From NCBI RefSeq assembly GCF_013403985.1, contig NZ_JABFDF010000001.1:1-64000 (forward strand): a stretch of 64,000 nt of DNA. Reading direction: 5' to 3'. Made by a program: the position numbers and the translations under genes. Positions 33,985-44,800 of the stretch are shown here, piece by piece. The stretch's first letter is position 1, and the number at the start of each line of letters is the position of its first letter. The stretch comes from Winogradskyella ludwigii. GTDB lineage: Bacteria > Bacteroidota > Bacteroidia > Flavobacteriales > Flavobacteriaceae. Below the pieces are notes generated by a model. That model saw only the letters and a program-made list of their open reading frames with translations. It searched no databases and was not told the DNA's origin.

Positions 33985-36957
33985 ATGATAAAAACACATT
34001 TACGGCTGCTCATTCTCATGTGCAGTTTTTCGCTTTTCGCACAAGACTACTTTCCTAGTAATTCTGGCGTGGTCTCAAATAATTCGAATTACACCGCATT
34101 TACAAATGCCACAATTCATGTTTCTCCAACCGAAATAATAGACAATGCCACACTCCTTATAAAGGATGGTAAAGTTGTTAGCGTTGGAAAATCGGTAAAT
34201 ATCCCGAAGAATACCACAAAAATTAATCTTTCAGGAAAAACTATTTACCCATCTTTTATTGATATGTACACAACCTTTGGTGTAAAAAAACCAAAACGTG
34301 GTGGCAATGGTCCACAATATGGTGCGAGTCGAAGTGGTTATTACTGGAACGATCATATTATGCCAGAACAAGATGTAATGGCTACTTTTGAATATGATAA
34401 AAAATCGGCTTCAGAATTACATAAACTAGGATTTGGAGTTGTTAATACACACATGCCAGATGGTGTTGTTCGTGGTACAGGTGCTTTAATTGCGCTGAAT
34501 AATAATGCCGATAATTCTATGCGTGTTGTAGATGGCGAAACCACACAGCATTTATCATTTAGTAAAAGTGTAACCTCGCAACAACGTTATCCGTCCTCTA
34601 TAATGGGAAGTATGGCCTTATTGCGTCAAATGTATAATGATGCCAGCTGGTATGAAGCAGGAAACATTGATACTAAAGATTTATCACTTGAAGCGCTAAA
34701 CAAAAATAAAAACTTACTTCAAATTTTTGAAGCTGGCAGTAGAGTCAATTTAATGCGCGCAGATAAAGTTGGAGATGCTTTTAACATACAATACACTATT
34801 GTTGGTGGTGGTGATGAATATGAACGTATCCCTGAAATAAAAAGTACTAATGCAACTATAATTTTACCAATAGATTTTCAATTGGCTTATGATGTTGATG
34901 ATCCATTCTTGGCAAGTACAATCTCTTTAAGTGATATGCGCTCTTGGAATCAGCAACCACATAACCCAAGACTATTAGCAGAAAACGGAATTAAATTTGC
35001 CTTAACAACGCATGGTTTAAAATCTAACAAAACCTTTTCTTCTAATTTATTAAAGGCTATTGAAATGGGACTTTCAAAACAAAAAGCTTTAGAAGCCTTA
35101 ACCACAATTCCTGCTTCTTTATTAGGTAAATCTGATATTTTAGGAACCCTAAAAGCTGGAAGCTATGCCAATTTCTTAATTACAGATGGTGATATTTTTG
35201 AAAAGAAAACCAAACTCTACGAAAATTGGGTTCAAGGGTCTCCAAACGTCATTGCTAATATGAATACAAAAAATATTGATGGTGATTATAATTTTAAACT
35301 TGATAATACGGACTTTAAATTGTCTATTTCAGAAAGTACAAGTAAACCAAAAGCTAAACTAGAAAGTAATGACAAAACGTTAGGCTCAAAATTGAGTTAT
35401 AAAGACGATTGGATGAACCTTACTTTTAAAACCGCTGATAGTACTAAAAAAGAATATATAAGAATCGTTGCTAATGCGTCGGGAAATAATTCATTAAACG
35501 GAAAAGCAATATTACCGAACGGGAATGAAATAGCATTCTATGCGAATAAATCTAAAACCGAAGATTCTGGTAAAAAAGGAGACAAAAAGAAAGCTGACGA
35601 TGATACAGACACTCCTTTAATGAGTCCTATTACATATCCAAATTTAGCATACGGATTTACAGAGAAACCAAAATCGGAAACTTTATTATTCAAAAATGCC
35701 ACCGTTTGGACTAATGAAAAAGAAGGTATTCTAGAACATACGGATGTTTTAGTTAAAGATGGAAAAATCTCAAAAATTGGAAAGAACCTTTCTAATAAAA
35801 ACGCTACAGTTATTGATGCCACAGGAAAACATGTTACTGCTGGTATTATTGATGAGCATTCGCACATTGCAGCATCGTCTATAAATGAAGGAGGACAAAA
35901 TTCTTCAGCAGAAGTTACTATTGAAGATGTTTTAGATGACGAATCTATTGATATCTATCGCAACTTGGCAGGAGGCGTGACGTCAATTCAAATTTTACAT
36001 GGCTCGGCAAATCCTATTGGAGGACGTTCTGCAATTATCAAACTAAAATGGGGAGAAGCTGCAGATGATTTAGTTTATGATGATTCTCCTAAATTTATAA
36101 AATTCGCTTTAGGGGAAAATGTAAAGCAATCGCGTAGCAGAACGAATTCGCGTTTCCCACAATCAAGAATGGGAGTTGAACAGGTATTTGTCGATTATTT
36201 TACAAGAGCAAAAGCTTACGATAAATTAAAGAAAAGCGGTAAACCTTATAGATATGATGCCGAAATGGAAACACTTGCTGAAATTCTTAATGGTGAGCGA
36301 TTTATTTCATGTCATTCTTATGTGCAAAGTGAAATTAATATGTTGATGAAAGTTGCAGAGCAATTCGATTTTAAGATTAACACCTTCACGCATATTCTGG
36401 AAGGTTATAAAGTGGCCGATAAAATGAAAGCACACGGAGTTGGCGGTTCTACTTTTAGTGATTGGTGGGCTTATAAATATGAAGTAAATGACGCTATTCC
36501 TTACAATGCTGCAATTATGCACAACGCAGGAATTACAGTTGCCATTAACAGTGACGATCCTGAAATGTCGCGTCGTCTAAATCAAGAAGCTGCAAAGTCT
36601 GTAAAATATGGTGGAGTTAGCGAAGAAGAGGCTTGGAAATTTGTGACTTTAAATCCGGCTAAACTATTACATTTAGATCAACGTGTTGGAAGTCTTAAAG
36701 TTGGTAAAGATGCAGATATGGTATTATGGTCTGACCATCCTTTATCAATTTATGCAAAAGCAGAAAAAACAATTATTGAAGGGGTGACTTATTTTGATTT
36801 AGAAACTGATAAGCAAATGAGGGAAGCTATTAAAAAAGAAAAAGGAGAGCTTATTAATTTGATGCTTCAAGATAAAAATAAAGGCTTAAAAACACAACCG
36901 GTTAAGAAAAAAGAGAATCACACATTACATTGTGACTCAATGGATTTACACAACTAA
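33985..36957 (+). CDS. Exported tandem amidohydrolase-superfamily protein
   Basis: A 990-residue exported protein (signal 1-19, ending FSLFAQ) with two amidohydrolase-like modules. The N-terminal one (about 35-430) keeps the scaffold (VSVGKSVNIP, KTIYPSFIDMYTTFG, GTLKAGSYANFLITDGD) but has MYTTF where HxH metal ligands belong, so it is probably inactive. The C-terminal module (about 565-950) has a complete metal site: His625/His627 (DEHSH), His777, His803 and Asp857 (INSDDPEMS), plus LKVGKDADMVLWSDHP. It probably hydrolyses a cyclic amide, dipeptide or related substrate in the periplasm. A second, metal-less paralogue follows 13 bp downstream. Confidence 0.88.
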   Translation: MIKTHLRLLILMCSFSLFAQDYFPSNSGVVSNNSNYTAFTNATIHVSPTEIIDNATLLIKDGKVVSVGKSVNIPKNTTKINLSGKTIYPSFIDMYTTFGVKKPKRGGNGPQYGASRSGYYWNDHIMPEQDVMATFEYDKKSASELHKLGFGVVNTHMPDGVVRGTGALIALNNNADNSMRVVDGETTQHLSFSKSVTSQQRYPSSIMGSMALLRQMYNDASWYEAGNIDTKDLSLEALNKNKNLLQIFEAGSRVNLMRADKVGDAFNIQYTIVGGGDEYERIPEIKSTNATIILPIDFQLAYDVDDPFLASTISLSDMRSWNQQPHNPRLLAENGIKFALTTHGLKSNKTFSSNLLKAIEMGLSKQKALEALTTIPASLLGKSDILGTLKAGSYANFLITDGDIFEKKTKLYENWVQGSPNVIANMNTKNIDGDYNFKLDNTDFKLSISESTSKPKAKLESNDKTLGSKLSYKDDWMNLTFKTADSTKKEYIRIVANASGNNSLNGKAILPNGNEIAFYANKSKTEDSGKKGDKKKADDDTDTPLMSPITYPNLAYGFTEKPKSETLLFKNATVWTNEKEGILEHTDVLVKDGKISKIGKNLSNKNATVIDATGKHVTAGIIDEHSHIAASSINEGGQNSSAEVTIEDVLDDESIDIYRNLAGGVTSIQILHGSANPIGGRSAIIKLKWGEAADDLVYDDSPKFIKFALGENVKQSRSRTNSRFPQSRMGVEQVFVDYFTRAKAYDKLKKSGKPYRYDAEMETLAEILNGERFISCHSYVQSEINMLMKVAEQFDFKINTFTHILEGYKVADKMKAHGVGGSTFSDWWAYKYEVNDAIPYNAAIMHNAGITVAINSDDPEMSRRLNQEAAKSVKYGGVSEEEAWKFVTLNPAKLLHLDQRVGSLKVGKDADMVLWSDHPLSIYAKAEKTIIEGVTYFDLETDKQMREAIKKEKGELINLMLQDKNKGLKTQPVKKKENHTLHCDSMDLHN

Positions 36958-36970
36958 AAAGGATTTTAAA

Positions 36971-38281
36971 ATGAAAAACTTAAATAAAATAAACATTGTA
37001 TTGTTTATGTTGTGTACCGCTTTCGGATTCGCACAACAAACACCAGGACCAAAGCAAACTAAAGATTTTGCTATTGTAGGTGCTACAGCCCATATTGGTA
37101 ATGGCACAGTCATTGAAAACAGTATTATAGTAGTAAGTAATGGAAAAATAACGACTATTGGACCAGAAACTACTACACCACTCACCAAACAATCCATGAC
37201 TATTATTGATGCCAAAGACAAACATGTATATCCTGGATTTATTGTTGCTAATGGCACGTTAGGTTTGGTTGAAGTTGATGCTGTAAAAGCCTCTGACGAC
37301 TTATCTGAATTAGGAACTTTTAATCCACATATTAGAAGTATCATCGCTTATAATACAGAATCTAAAGTTACTGAATCCATGAGACCTAATGGTGTTTTAC
37401 TTGGACAAGTAGTACCAAGAGGAGGCCGTATTTCTGGAACCTCATCTGTGGTTCAATACGATGCTTGGAACTGGGAAGATGCTGCTATTAAATTAGATAA
37501 TGGTATTCATGTTAATTGGCCAAGTAGTTTTAGACGCGGGCGATGGTGGCTCGGAGAAGAACGTGGTTTAAAACCAAATAAGGATTACGCTAAACAAGTT
37601 AAAGAACTAAACGATTACTTTACAGAATCCAAAAGTTATAGTAACGGAGACAAAACAGAACGTCATTTACCATACGAAGCTATGATTGGATTGTTTGATG
37701 GTTCAAAACACTTATACATTAATGCTAATGACGAGAAAAGTATTACTGATGCTGTGAATTTAGCGAAATCGCAAGGTGTTTCTAAAATCACCATTGTTGG
37801 TGGCTACCAAGCTAGTAATATTACCAGTTTTTTAAAGCAAAATGATATATCTGTATTTTTAACGCGTGTGCATTCAAGACCAGAACAAGAAGATGACGAT
37901 TATGATTATGCCTTTAAACAAGCTAAGATATTAGTGGACGCTGGTATTTTAGTTGCCTTAGAACCTAGCGGACAAATGGAACGTATGAATTCTCGTAATC
38001 TTCCGTTTTACGCAGGTACAACAGTTGCTCATGGCTTAACAAAAGCGCAAGCCTTGCAATTAATCACTCAAAACCCGGCAAAAATTATGGGTATAGATGA
38101 TAGTTATGGCACGTTAGAAGTTGGTAAAAGTGCTACACTTTTTATTAGTGAAGGTGATGCATTAGACATGCGAACTAACATTTTAACCAAAGCATTTATT
38201 GATGGTAGACCTGTAAGTCTAGAAACGCACCAAACTAAGCTTTGGAAACGTTATTCTGAGAAACCTAATCAAGTAGATTAA
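36971..38281 (+). CDS. Exported degenerate amidohydrolase-like protein
   Basis: A 436-residue exported protein (signal 1-20, ending TAFGFAQ) with the amidohydrolase beta-sandwich and barrel frame (GNGTVIENSIIVVSNGKI, ALQLITQNPAKIMGIDDSYG, LEVGKSATLFISEGD). The metal-binding HxH after YPGF is replaced by IVANGTLGL, and no compensating cluster is evident. It resembles the N-terminal half of the 990-residue neighbour. I infer a non-catalytic partner, perhaps forming a heteromer with the upstream enzyme. An in-frame start at 36932 would put the signal peptide 13 residues in; the ATG at 36971 is preferred. Confidence 0.85.
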   Translation: MKNLNKINIVLFMLCTAFGFAQQTPGPKQTKDFAIVGATAHIGNGTVIENSIIVVSNGKITTIGPETTTPLTKQSMTIIDAKDKHVYPGFIVANGTLGLVEVDAVKASDDLSELGTFNPHIRSIIAYNTESKVTESMRPNGVLLGQVVPRGGRISGTSSVVQYDAWNWEDAAIKLDNGIHVNWPSSFRRGRWWLGEERGLKPNKDYAKQVKELNDYFTESKSYSNGDKTERHLPYEAMIGLFDGSKHLYINANDEKSITDAVNLAKSQGVSKITIVGGYQASNITSFLKQNDISVFLTRVHSRPEQEDDDYDYAFKQAKILVDAGILVALEPSGQMERMNSRNLPFYAGTTVAHGLTKAQALQLITQNPAKIMGIDDSYGTLEVGKSATLFISEGDALDMRTNILTKAFIDGRPVSLETHQTKLWKRYSEKPNQVD

Positions 38282-38282
38282 T

Positions 38283-38316
38283 AAAAAAAAGCGAGCCAAA
38301 TGGCTCGCTTTTTTTT
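38283..38316. terminator. Bidirectional Rho-independent terminator
   Basis: A stem with core GCGAGC and GCTCGC around CCAAATGG, flanked by long A and T runs. It lies between the amidohydrolase pair and the opposing lipoprotein gene. Confidence 0.92.
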
Positions 38317-38340
38317 TTACTTTATAATTAATTATCTATA

Positions 38341-39138
38341 TTAGTCTATAACCTTAGCACTTTCTGGTTTTAAAAATATAGCTTTATCTAAAGCTTTTTC
38401 AGAAAGCATTACATCTGTAAACTCAACTGTATTTCGTTTTTCAGTAGGTACATTGTTTTCATAATTATACCAATCAATACTCTTTGGTATTACCAAACCA
38501 TTAACGGTTTGCCAATTGTTATATCTTATAAAATGAAAATCTGGACTAGCTTCTGCTTTCCCAAAGGTTACTGTATACCCTAACCATTCCATCTGACCTG
38601 TTTCTGCGTCGTAAAAAATCTTATACTGATCGTCTGAAGATTCACCAATACCAGCTTCGTAAGAAATTAAGATTCCTGGATATGTTTTTCCTTCAAAAAC
38701 TAATGGATCCGTTTCTTTATAAGACACTCCATCATCACCAAAAACAAAAGGCATTCCGTAGAAGTAAAACATTAATCCTTTATAAAATTGAGGTTTTCCT
38801 CTATATGCATTACCATCTTTTTCATTAATCCAAAGGGTTTCACCATCAAATCCTTGTGTATATGTTGGTGTGTCTATTAATTCTGCTCTAGTTTTTAAAT
38901 CTTTGGTAGTCTTTTCTTTTCCTGTAGGTTTTGTTATGGTAAAAGAAAGCGTATTCATTTTATTCCATTGCTCAATGCTTCCGTGTGCATTGAAAACTTT
39001 AGTAATAGATTCTGGATAAATACTGGTCATAATTTGCTCTTGTTTAACCTCCTCAACAACTGTAGATTCTTGTTTTGGTTCGTTTTTACAAGCTGTAATT
39101 AAAATTGCTAAGAGTAGAGTTTGTCCTATTTTTTTCAT
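38341..39138 (-). CDS. Lipoprotein of unknown function (DUF6503-like)
   Basis: A 265-residue lipoprotein with the signal MKKIGQTLLLAILITACKNE (Cys17). A longer in-frame start 42 bases upstream would bury the signal, so the ATG at 39138 is used. The mature domain has FNAHGSIEQWNKMNTLSFTI, GETLWINEKDGNAY, GMPFVFGDDGVSY and YPGILISYEAG. This is the pattern of a LolA-like open beta-sheet that might bind a hydrophobic ligand. I associate it with the family labelled DUF6503, with moderate certainty. The gene lies alone between the amidohydrolase operon and the adhesin island. Confidence 0.75.
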   Translation of the reverse strand: MKKIGQTLLLAILITACKNEPKQESTVVEEVKQEQIMTSIYPESITKVFNAHGSIEQWNKMNTLSFTITKPTGKEKTTKDLKTRAELIDTPTYTQGFDGETLWINEKDGNAYRGKPQFYKGLMFYFYGMPFVFGDDGVSYKETDPLVFEGKTYPGILISYEAGIGESSDDQYKIFYDAETGQMEWLGYTVTFGKAEASPDFHFIRYNNWQTVNGLVIPKSIDWYNYENNVPTEKRNTVEFTDVMLSEKALDKAIFLKPESAKVID

Positions 39139-39191
39139 GATATGGTTTTGATTAGATTCTTTCGACGTGAATAAATACAATACATTACAAA

Positions 39192-39222
39192 AAAAAGCTT
39201 CAGAATTTATCTGAAGCTTTTT
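39192..39222 (-). terminator. Terminator of the first adhesin gene (family copy 1)
   Basis: AAAAAGCTTCAGA pairs with TCTGAAGCTTTTT around ATTTA, 22 bp after the stop of the 593-residue adhesin. Nearly identical hairpins follow the other two adhesin genes. Confidence 0.88.
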
Positions 39223-39244
39223 AAAATATTAAATAAAGTTAAAT

Positions 39245-41026
39245 TTAATTCACAATTAACTTCTGAACGGTTGCTGTATTTCCTATAGTTAATTCTACAA
39301 AATACAAGCCGCTTTCTAAATTAGAAATATCTAAAACCGAAGAATTCCCTTCAAAATTAATAGGTTTCAAAATTGCTTTACCTTGAATGTTGAAGATATT
39401 CACGTTTCCTGTTCCAAAATTAGATGTTGCTAATTGAATGGTTACGTTTTCTTTTGCTGGATTAGGGAACATATTAAAGCGAGTGACATTAAATTCATTT
39501 AAACTTAAAGCTACTGAACTTTCAAGATAATCTGGAATCGTGTTGCTATTTGTATCATCGTCTGTTGGATCTCCGTTATCATTATAATCTTCGTCTATCG
39601 TTAGAATGCCATCACCATCATCGTCGTCATCTAAATAATTCTCAATAAGATCATTATCTGTATCCACAAATGGATGAATGGTATTTCTTCCTAATACAAT
39701 ATTGATCTCAACACTAGTAGCAACACCATCACCATCGTCATCATCATCTAAATAATTTGGAATGTCATCACCATCGGTATCATCATCTTCTAGATTACCA
39801 TTGCCATTTACATCTTCATCACTATCAATGACTCCATCATTATCCGCATCTGTGCAAATAACTTCCTCTACGTTAATCATTGTAGTAACTGCTCCACATC
39901 CAGACAAAGCAATAACTGTAACATTATACAAACCAGGTTGTATTACCGTAATAGACGATTGCGCTTCACCTGGTATAGGATTACCATTAAACACCCATTG
40001 AAAACTATAATCTGAAGTAGATAATTCTGTATCTAATACCAATGTATCGCCAGCACAAAAAGCATAACTACTTTCTATATTTAATTCTGGCAATGAAGTT
40101 ACATAAATATCAAAATCAGTAAGCGCGAAGCAGCCACTTAATCCTTCAACTCTAACATAAATAGTTTGTGGATTACTTATGTTTGTAAAATTAGTTGGAT
40201 CTAAAGGAACAAAATTACCTAAGGCATCAGCTTCATTTATAAAATAAGATAGCGTAAAGGGCTCTCCTGACGGATTTATTTCACCCTCGTTTAGTGTTAG
40301 ATCAAAATCGGTAATTCCATCATTATCATCATCGCAAAGCATAATATCACTTGGAGTTCCGATAGCACTAGAAGGATTTGGTAAAACACGTATGGTTAAT
40401 GTGGTGTAATCTACACAACCTGTATTAATATCAGTCACTACAACAAATAAAGTTTGTGGATTAGCTCCATATCCATTTACTGAATTATTTGTATATGCCG
40501 TTGGATTTGTAATAACGTTGGTCTGTGCTTGTGCATCTGCATTGGTTTCATAATAAGTTACGGACCAATCTGTATTCCCATTTGTAATCTCAGTATCTTT
40601 TACAGTTAAATCGAATACAGCGGTCTCATCTGCATTATCGTCACATAACTCTAAAGATGTTGATGCCGTAACTATAGGTGTTGGATTTACAACTAAGGCT
40701 AATTCAGTAAGCGCATAATTCCCTGTAGCATTAGCTTCTAATCGTACATATAGTATCTGAAACCCACTAGTTATATTCATATACGAACCGTTTATCGCAG
40801 TAGTACCGTTGGTAGCATTACTCTGCGTTTCATGATATGTTATTGTAAAATCTATTGCACTCTGACTTCCTAAAACTTGTGCATCTGCAATAGTTAAATC
40901 GAATAAAGCAAAACCATCATTGTCATCATCGCAAACTACGTAAGCATTTGGTTGATTAGCCACCTGAGCAAATGAAGTTATACTGATCGTTAAGAATAAA
41001 AATAGGTAAAGTAGTTTTTGTTTCAT
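39245..41026 (-). CDS. T9SS type A surface protein with thrombospondin-type-3 repeats
   Basis: A 593-residue secreted protein. Signal peptide 1-20 (ending TSFAQ); about three repeats of roughly 95 residues beginning VCDDDNDGFALFDLT, LCDDNADETAVFDLT or LCDDDNDGITDFDLT; an Ig-like domain (about 315-390); calcium-binding acidic repeats (about 390-505; DADNDGVIDSDEDVNGNG, DDTDGDDIPNYLDDDDDGDG); and a type A sorting domain (about 515-593; FNMFPNPAKENVTIQL to VQKLIVN). It is expected to be exported by T9SS and anchored at the cell surface. The C-terminal domain is shared, nearly residue for residue, with the two downstream-coordinate paralogues. Confidence 0.92.
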   Translation of the reverse strand: MKQKLLYLFLFLTISITSFAQVANQPNAYVVCDDDNDGFALFDLTIADAQVLGSQSAIDFTITYHETQSNATNGTTAINGSYMNITSGFQILYVRLEANATGNYALTELALVVNPTPIVTASTSLELCDDNADETAVFDLTVKDTEITNGNTDWSVTYYETNADAQAQTNVITNPTAYTNNSVNGYGANPQTLFVVVTDINTGCVDYTTLTIRVLPNPSSAIGTPSDIMLCDDDNDGITDFDLTLNEGEINPSGEPFTLSYFINEADALGNFVPLDPTNFTNISNPQTIYVRVEGLSGCFALTDFDIYVTSLPELNIESSYAFCAGDTLVLDTELSTSDYSFQWVFNGNPIPGEAQSSITVIQPGLYNVTVIALSGCGAVTTMINVEEVICTDADNDGVIDSDEDVNGNGNLEDDDTDGDDIPNYLDDDDDGDGVATSVEINIVLGRNTIHPFVDTDNDLIENYLDDDDDGDGILTIDEDYNDNGDPTDDDTNSNTIPDYLESSVALSLNEFNVTRFNMFPNPAKENVTIQLATSNFGTGNVNIFNIQGKAILKPINFEGNSSVLDISNLESGLYFVELTIGNTATVQKLIVN

Positions 41027-41087
41027 AATGAAGTTTTTGGGGTTGCTTAAAGATATAAGAAAATATCAATTTAAATTACTCCAATAA

Positions 41088-41118
41088 AAAAAGCTTCAGA
41101 ATATATCTGAAGCTTTTT
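41088..41118 (-). terminator. Terminator of the second adhesin gene (family copy 2)
   Basis: AAAAAGCTTCAGA with TCTGAAGCTTTTT, loop ATATA, 21 bp after the stop. Confidence 0.88.
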
Positions 41119-41137
41119 TTTATTAAATATTATATCA

Positions 41138-41836
41138 GCTTAATTCACAATTAGTTTTTGAACGGTTGCAGTATTTCCTATAGTTAATTCTACAAAATAC
41201 AAGCCGCTTTCTAAACTTGAAATATCAATGACTGATGTATTCGCTTGAAGCGTTATTTGTTTCAAAATTGCTTTTCCCTGGATATTGTAAATATTTACGC
41301 TTCCAGTTCCAAAATTAGACGATGCCAATTGAATGGTTACGTTTTCTTTTGCTGGATTAGGAAAGAGACTAAAACTATTACTATCAAAACCATTTACAGA
41401 TAATGTTTCTACAAACTCAGTTTGAAACGTATTGGTTATTATAGGAGCATTAAAATCGAAATAAATAGCTGCTGAGTTTTCAATAATATCTCCAATAGCA
41501 TAACCTGCATTTGGCTTTATTTTAAAATACACAAAACCATTGCTACCTTCTGCGTCATCTTGTTCTGCTGGTAAGTTGATATTATCAAAATTCCATTCTA
41601 AATTATTAGCTGTTCTAGTAACTACGTAATCATGGCTAGAACGTAACATTTGAAAAGTAGAAGCATCTAATTGTATATCTAAGACATCTTCAATTCTAAC
41701 TTTGATCGCTTCTGCTGTACCCACATTTTGAAAACGAATGGTGTAATATAAATATTCATCTGAAGTTACAAAATCATCATAGAGAATGTCTTTTCCATGG
41801 GATTCCATTTTATCGTTAGGATCGTAAGAACCGATA
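41138..41836 (-). repeat. 699-bp segmental duplication, copy 1
   Basis: This stretch encodes the last ~230 residues of the 1330-residue adhesin. It aligns with 45240-45938 at a constant offset of 4102, so without net indels, with only scattered substitutions. It covers the end of the GSYDPNDKMESHGKD-type domain, a linker and the type A sorting domain. Confidence 0.85.
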
Positions 41837-44800
41837 ATTTCTTCGGTAACAGAAGATTCATTGTTCTCTGAAACTATATCATTCGAAGACGTTGTATACG
41901 TTGCCGTGGTGGTAACTAAATCACCAAGGTTCGCAGAGGTTGCTGTTTGTAAATTTACATTCACAATTATCGTTTGTTGAGGTAATAAATTAACAAAATC
42001 GAGACTAAAACCATCGGCATTTAGTGTCGTTGTATAATTACTGTTTGTACTTATATTACTGATACTAAGGTTTGAATCTAAGCTATAATTAATAGTACCT
42101 GAAGTTGGTGTTAAACCTAAGTTTTGAATTATTAAATAGTTAGTATGTCCAAAACCTGGTCTTGGAGATTGTTCATTTATAAGATACACCGAAATATCTT
42201 CACAACTCTGCTCGTCTACAATTGGAAATTCTACAGCTATATTTTCTCCATTTAACACAGTGATATCTTGAAATGATGCTATAGAAACATCATAACAATC
42301 ACTATATTCATCATAGAAATAATAATTGATATCAATAGTATCGGTGTCGTCATAACTCGCAATAGTAAAGTTTCCTGTAGAAGATGCTACTGTATTAATT
42401 ATACCATCATTATTGGCTTCATACGTAAAATAACCATTTGCATAATGGGTTTCATTTGAATCGAAAACAGTATTCTCGTTATCATCATAAAAAGCAGACA
42501 CATTGATTAAGCCCACATCGTCACAGTTATTAAATGTTATGATAATGTCATCGGTAGAACTTGAGGAACATAAGTCATTATTTACAAAAACACTATATGT
42601 GCCACTTTCAGTAACCGTCAGTGTTGCATTAGTTTCTCCTGTAATGACATTACTTTCATAATACCATTGATAACTGTCACCTAATGCTGTCGTTGCATCT
42701 AATTGATAAGCGTTTACACCGCATAAATTTTGATCAGGCCCTAAATCGATTTCAAAATCTGCCTTTAAAGATCCCGAATCAGGTTGACCAAAATTAGTTT
42801 GACTAATATATGTAGTCCCTTCCTGGTCGGAATAATTAGTGGTTAGAAGAATATAAATTTCATCTGATAATGCATTAGTAATCGTGAAGTTTTCTACTGA
42901 AGATACAGAATAACTACAATCGATAATATTTTGACATGAAGTACAACCTTCAACTATTTCGTCGCATGCATAATCTACCGATTCAAAAGGCCCAAACAAT
43001 ACAAAATCAACATCTAAATTAGTGCCTTCAGTGCTTAACTGACTAATTTCAATTTCAATAGCTCCGTCATCATCAATTTGAAGAATATTCCAAGATGGGT
43101 TTGGTGCTGAAGCTAAACAAGACATACTATAAGAACTCGGTACTCCTGTAATATTAGGTGTTGTAATTTCATTACCATTAGAGCAAAATGCTACTGCACT
43201 TTCACACACAGTATTTGCAACGGCCTCTTTTATACACAATTCAAAAGTAGAGGTTTCGGACACCATATCTGCCGAGAAAACTCTTACATAATATGTGTTT
43301 CCAATAATTAAATTTTGAGCAACAATAGATGTACTTTCAGAACAACTTAATTCTGTCAATGCTCCACAAGTCCCTTCGAATAGTGTTAGGTTTAAATTAT
43401 AGGTCCCTCCTGCTATATTTTGGATTAAAATATTTTGTATTTCAGATAAAGCTGTAAAAGAAAACCAGACATCGTCGTTTGGCACTCCAGGACAATTGTC
43501 ATTTGAAACACCAGAGTCCGTAGCTAAATTTATAGTCCCAGAAGTTAAAACATCACAAGATATTCCACTATTAACTGGTACAACTATCGCCGCCTCACAT
43601 TCGTCATTAATAGGAGGGCAACCCAAAACTTGAATCATCGAGCTATTAATACTACAATTATCGTCTTGATCATTGTCTACAGTAACCATTACATCAATTA
43701 AAAAAGGAAAAGGTCCAATTTGATAAACTCCTGTTGCTGTTACAGATGTTGTTTCTTCATTATTATTATTTGAAATGGTTAATGATGTTGCGTCACCCAA
43801 ACTTGCAACATCTACATCGATTAAAAATTGCTCTCCATTTTCACAATCATTAACCACTTCAAATGTAGCTGTTGGATAAATACACGTAGCACATGAAACC
43901 GTATAATTAATGCCATTCATTAAACTTCCACTTTGGCAACTTAAAGAAGCATCTGAATTTATGTAGAATGAAATAGAATCTCCTGTTGACTGAAAAGTTA
44001 GCCCAGTTAAATCACCACCATTTCCATAATTCTCATCTTCTGCGGCATAACCAGGAAATGTAGAGCCATCAGAATCTATAACAACTAACTCATCCCAACC
44101 ATTTTCTACAAATCCAGAATTGAATGTTAAATTTACTGGTGTAATTCCGTCAGCACTTGTATAAGTAAAAATAACTGGATTAGTCGCTCCACCACTATCG
44201 TAACAGTAATCTTGAGTAAGTAAACCGTTCGCAACGCAATCTATATCAAAATTAGTTTGAAGTGTTGTTGTAAATGTAAATGGTCCTGCAAAATTAGAAT
44301 TTTCTTCGCCACATACCGATTGAACATAATAATCATATTCTGTGTTATTAGTTAAGTCTGTTACACTATAAAATGTTTCAGTAAGCCCAATAATCATGGT
44401 TCCCGTTCCTAGTGTAAAACCTGCAACTCCATATTCTATATTCCATGAGGTTGCTGTTCCTTGTTCTTCCCAGCTAATATCTGCCGAAGTAAAGTTTAAA
44501 TTATTAGCATTAAGCGCTATTGGTTCGAAACAAGTAATCAAATTTCTCACTCTAAAATTATCGACAAATACTTCTACGTCTTCAAAATCATCGACTTCGC
44601 CTTCTGAAGCTAATATTCCAAATTGAACAGTGTCGCCACTATAAGCCGTTAAATCAATAATAGGATGTTCACCTTCAACAGATACCTCTGAGTTTTCATT
44701 ATACGTTAATAGCGGTATCCATGTTGTACCACCATCATTGGTTAATAACAATTGAACCGTATCATCAGATCCCAACGTACCTGCAGTGGTACTACTATCC

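Noticed and set aside
39762..40001. Plus-strand serine-rich ORF opposite the acidic repeats of the adhesin
   Set aside because: It is the reverse reading of Asp-rich calcium-binding codons (GAT/GAC), a compositional artefact.
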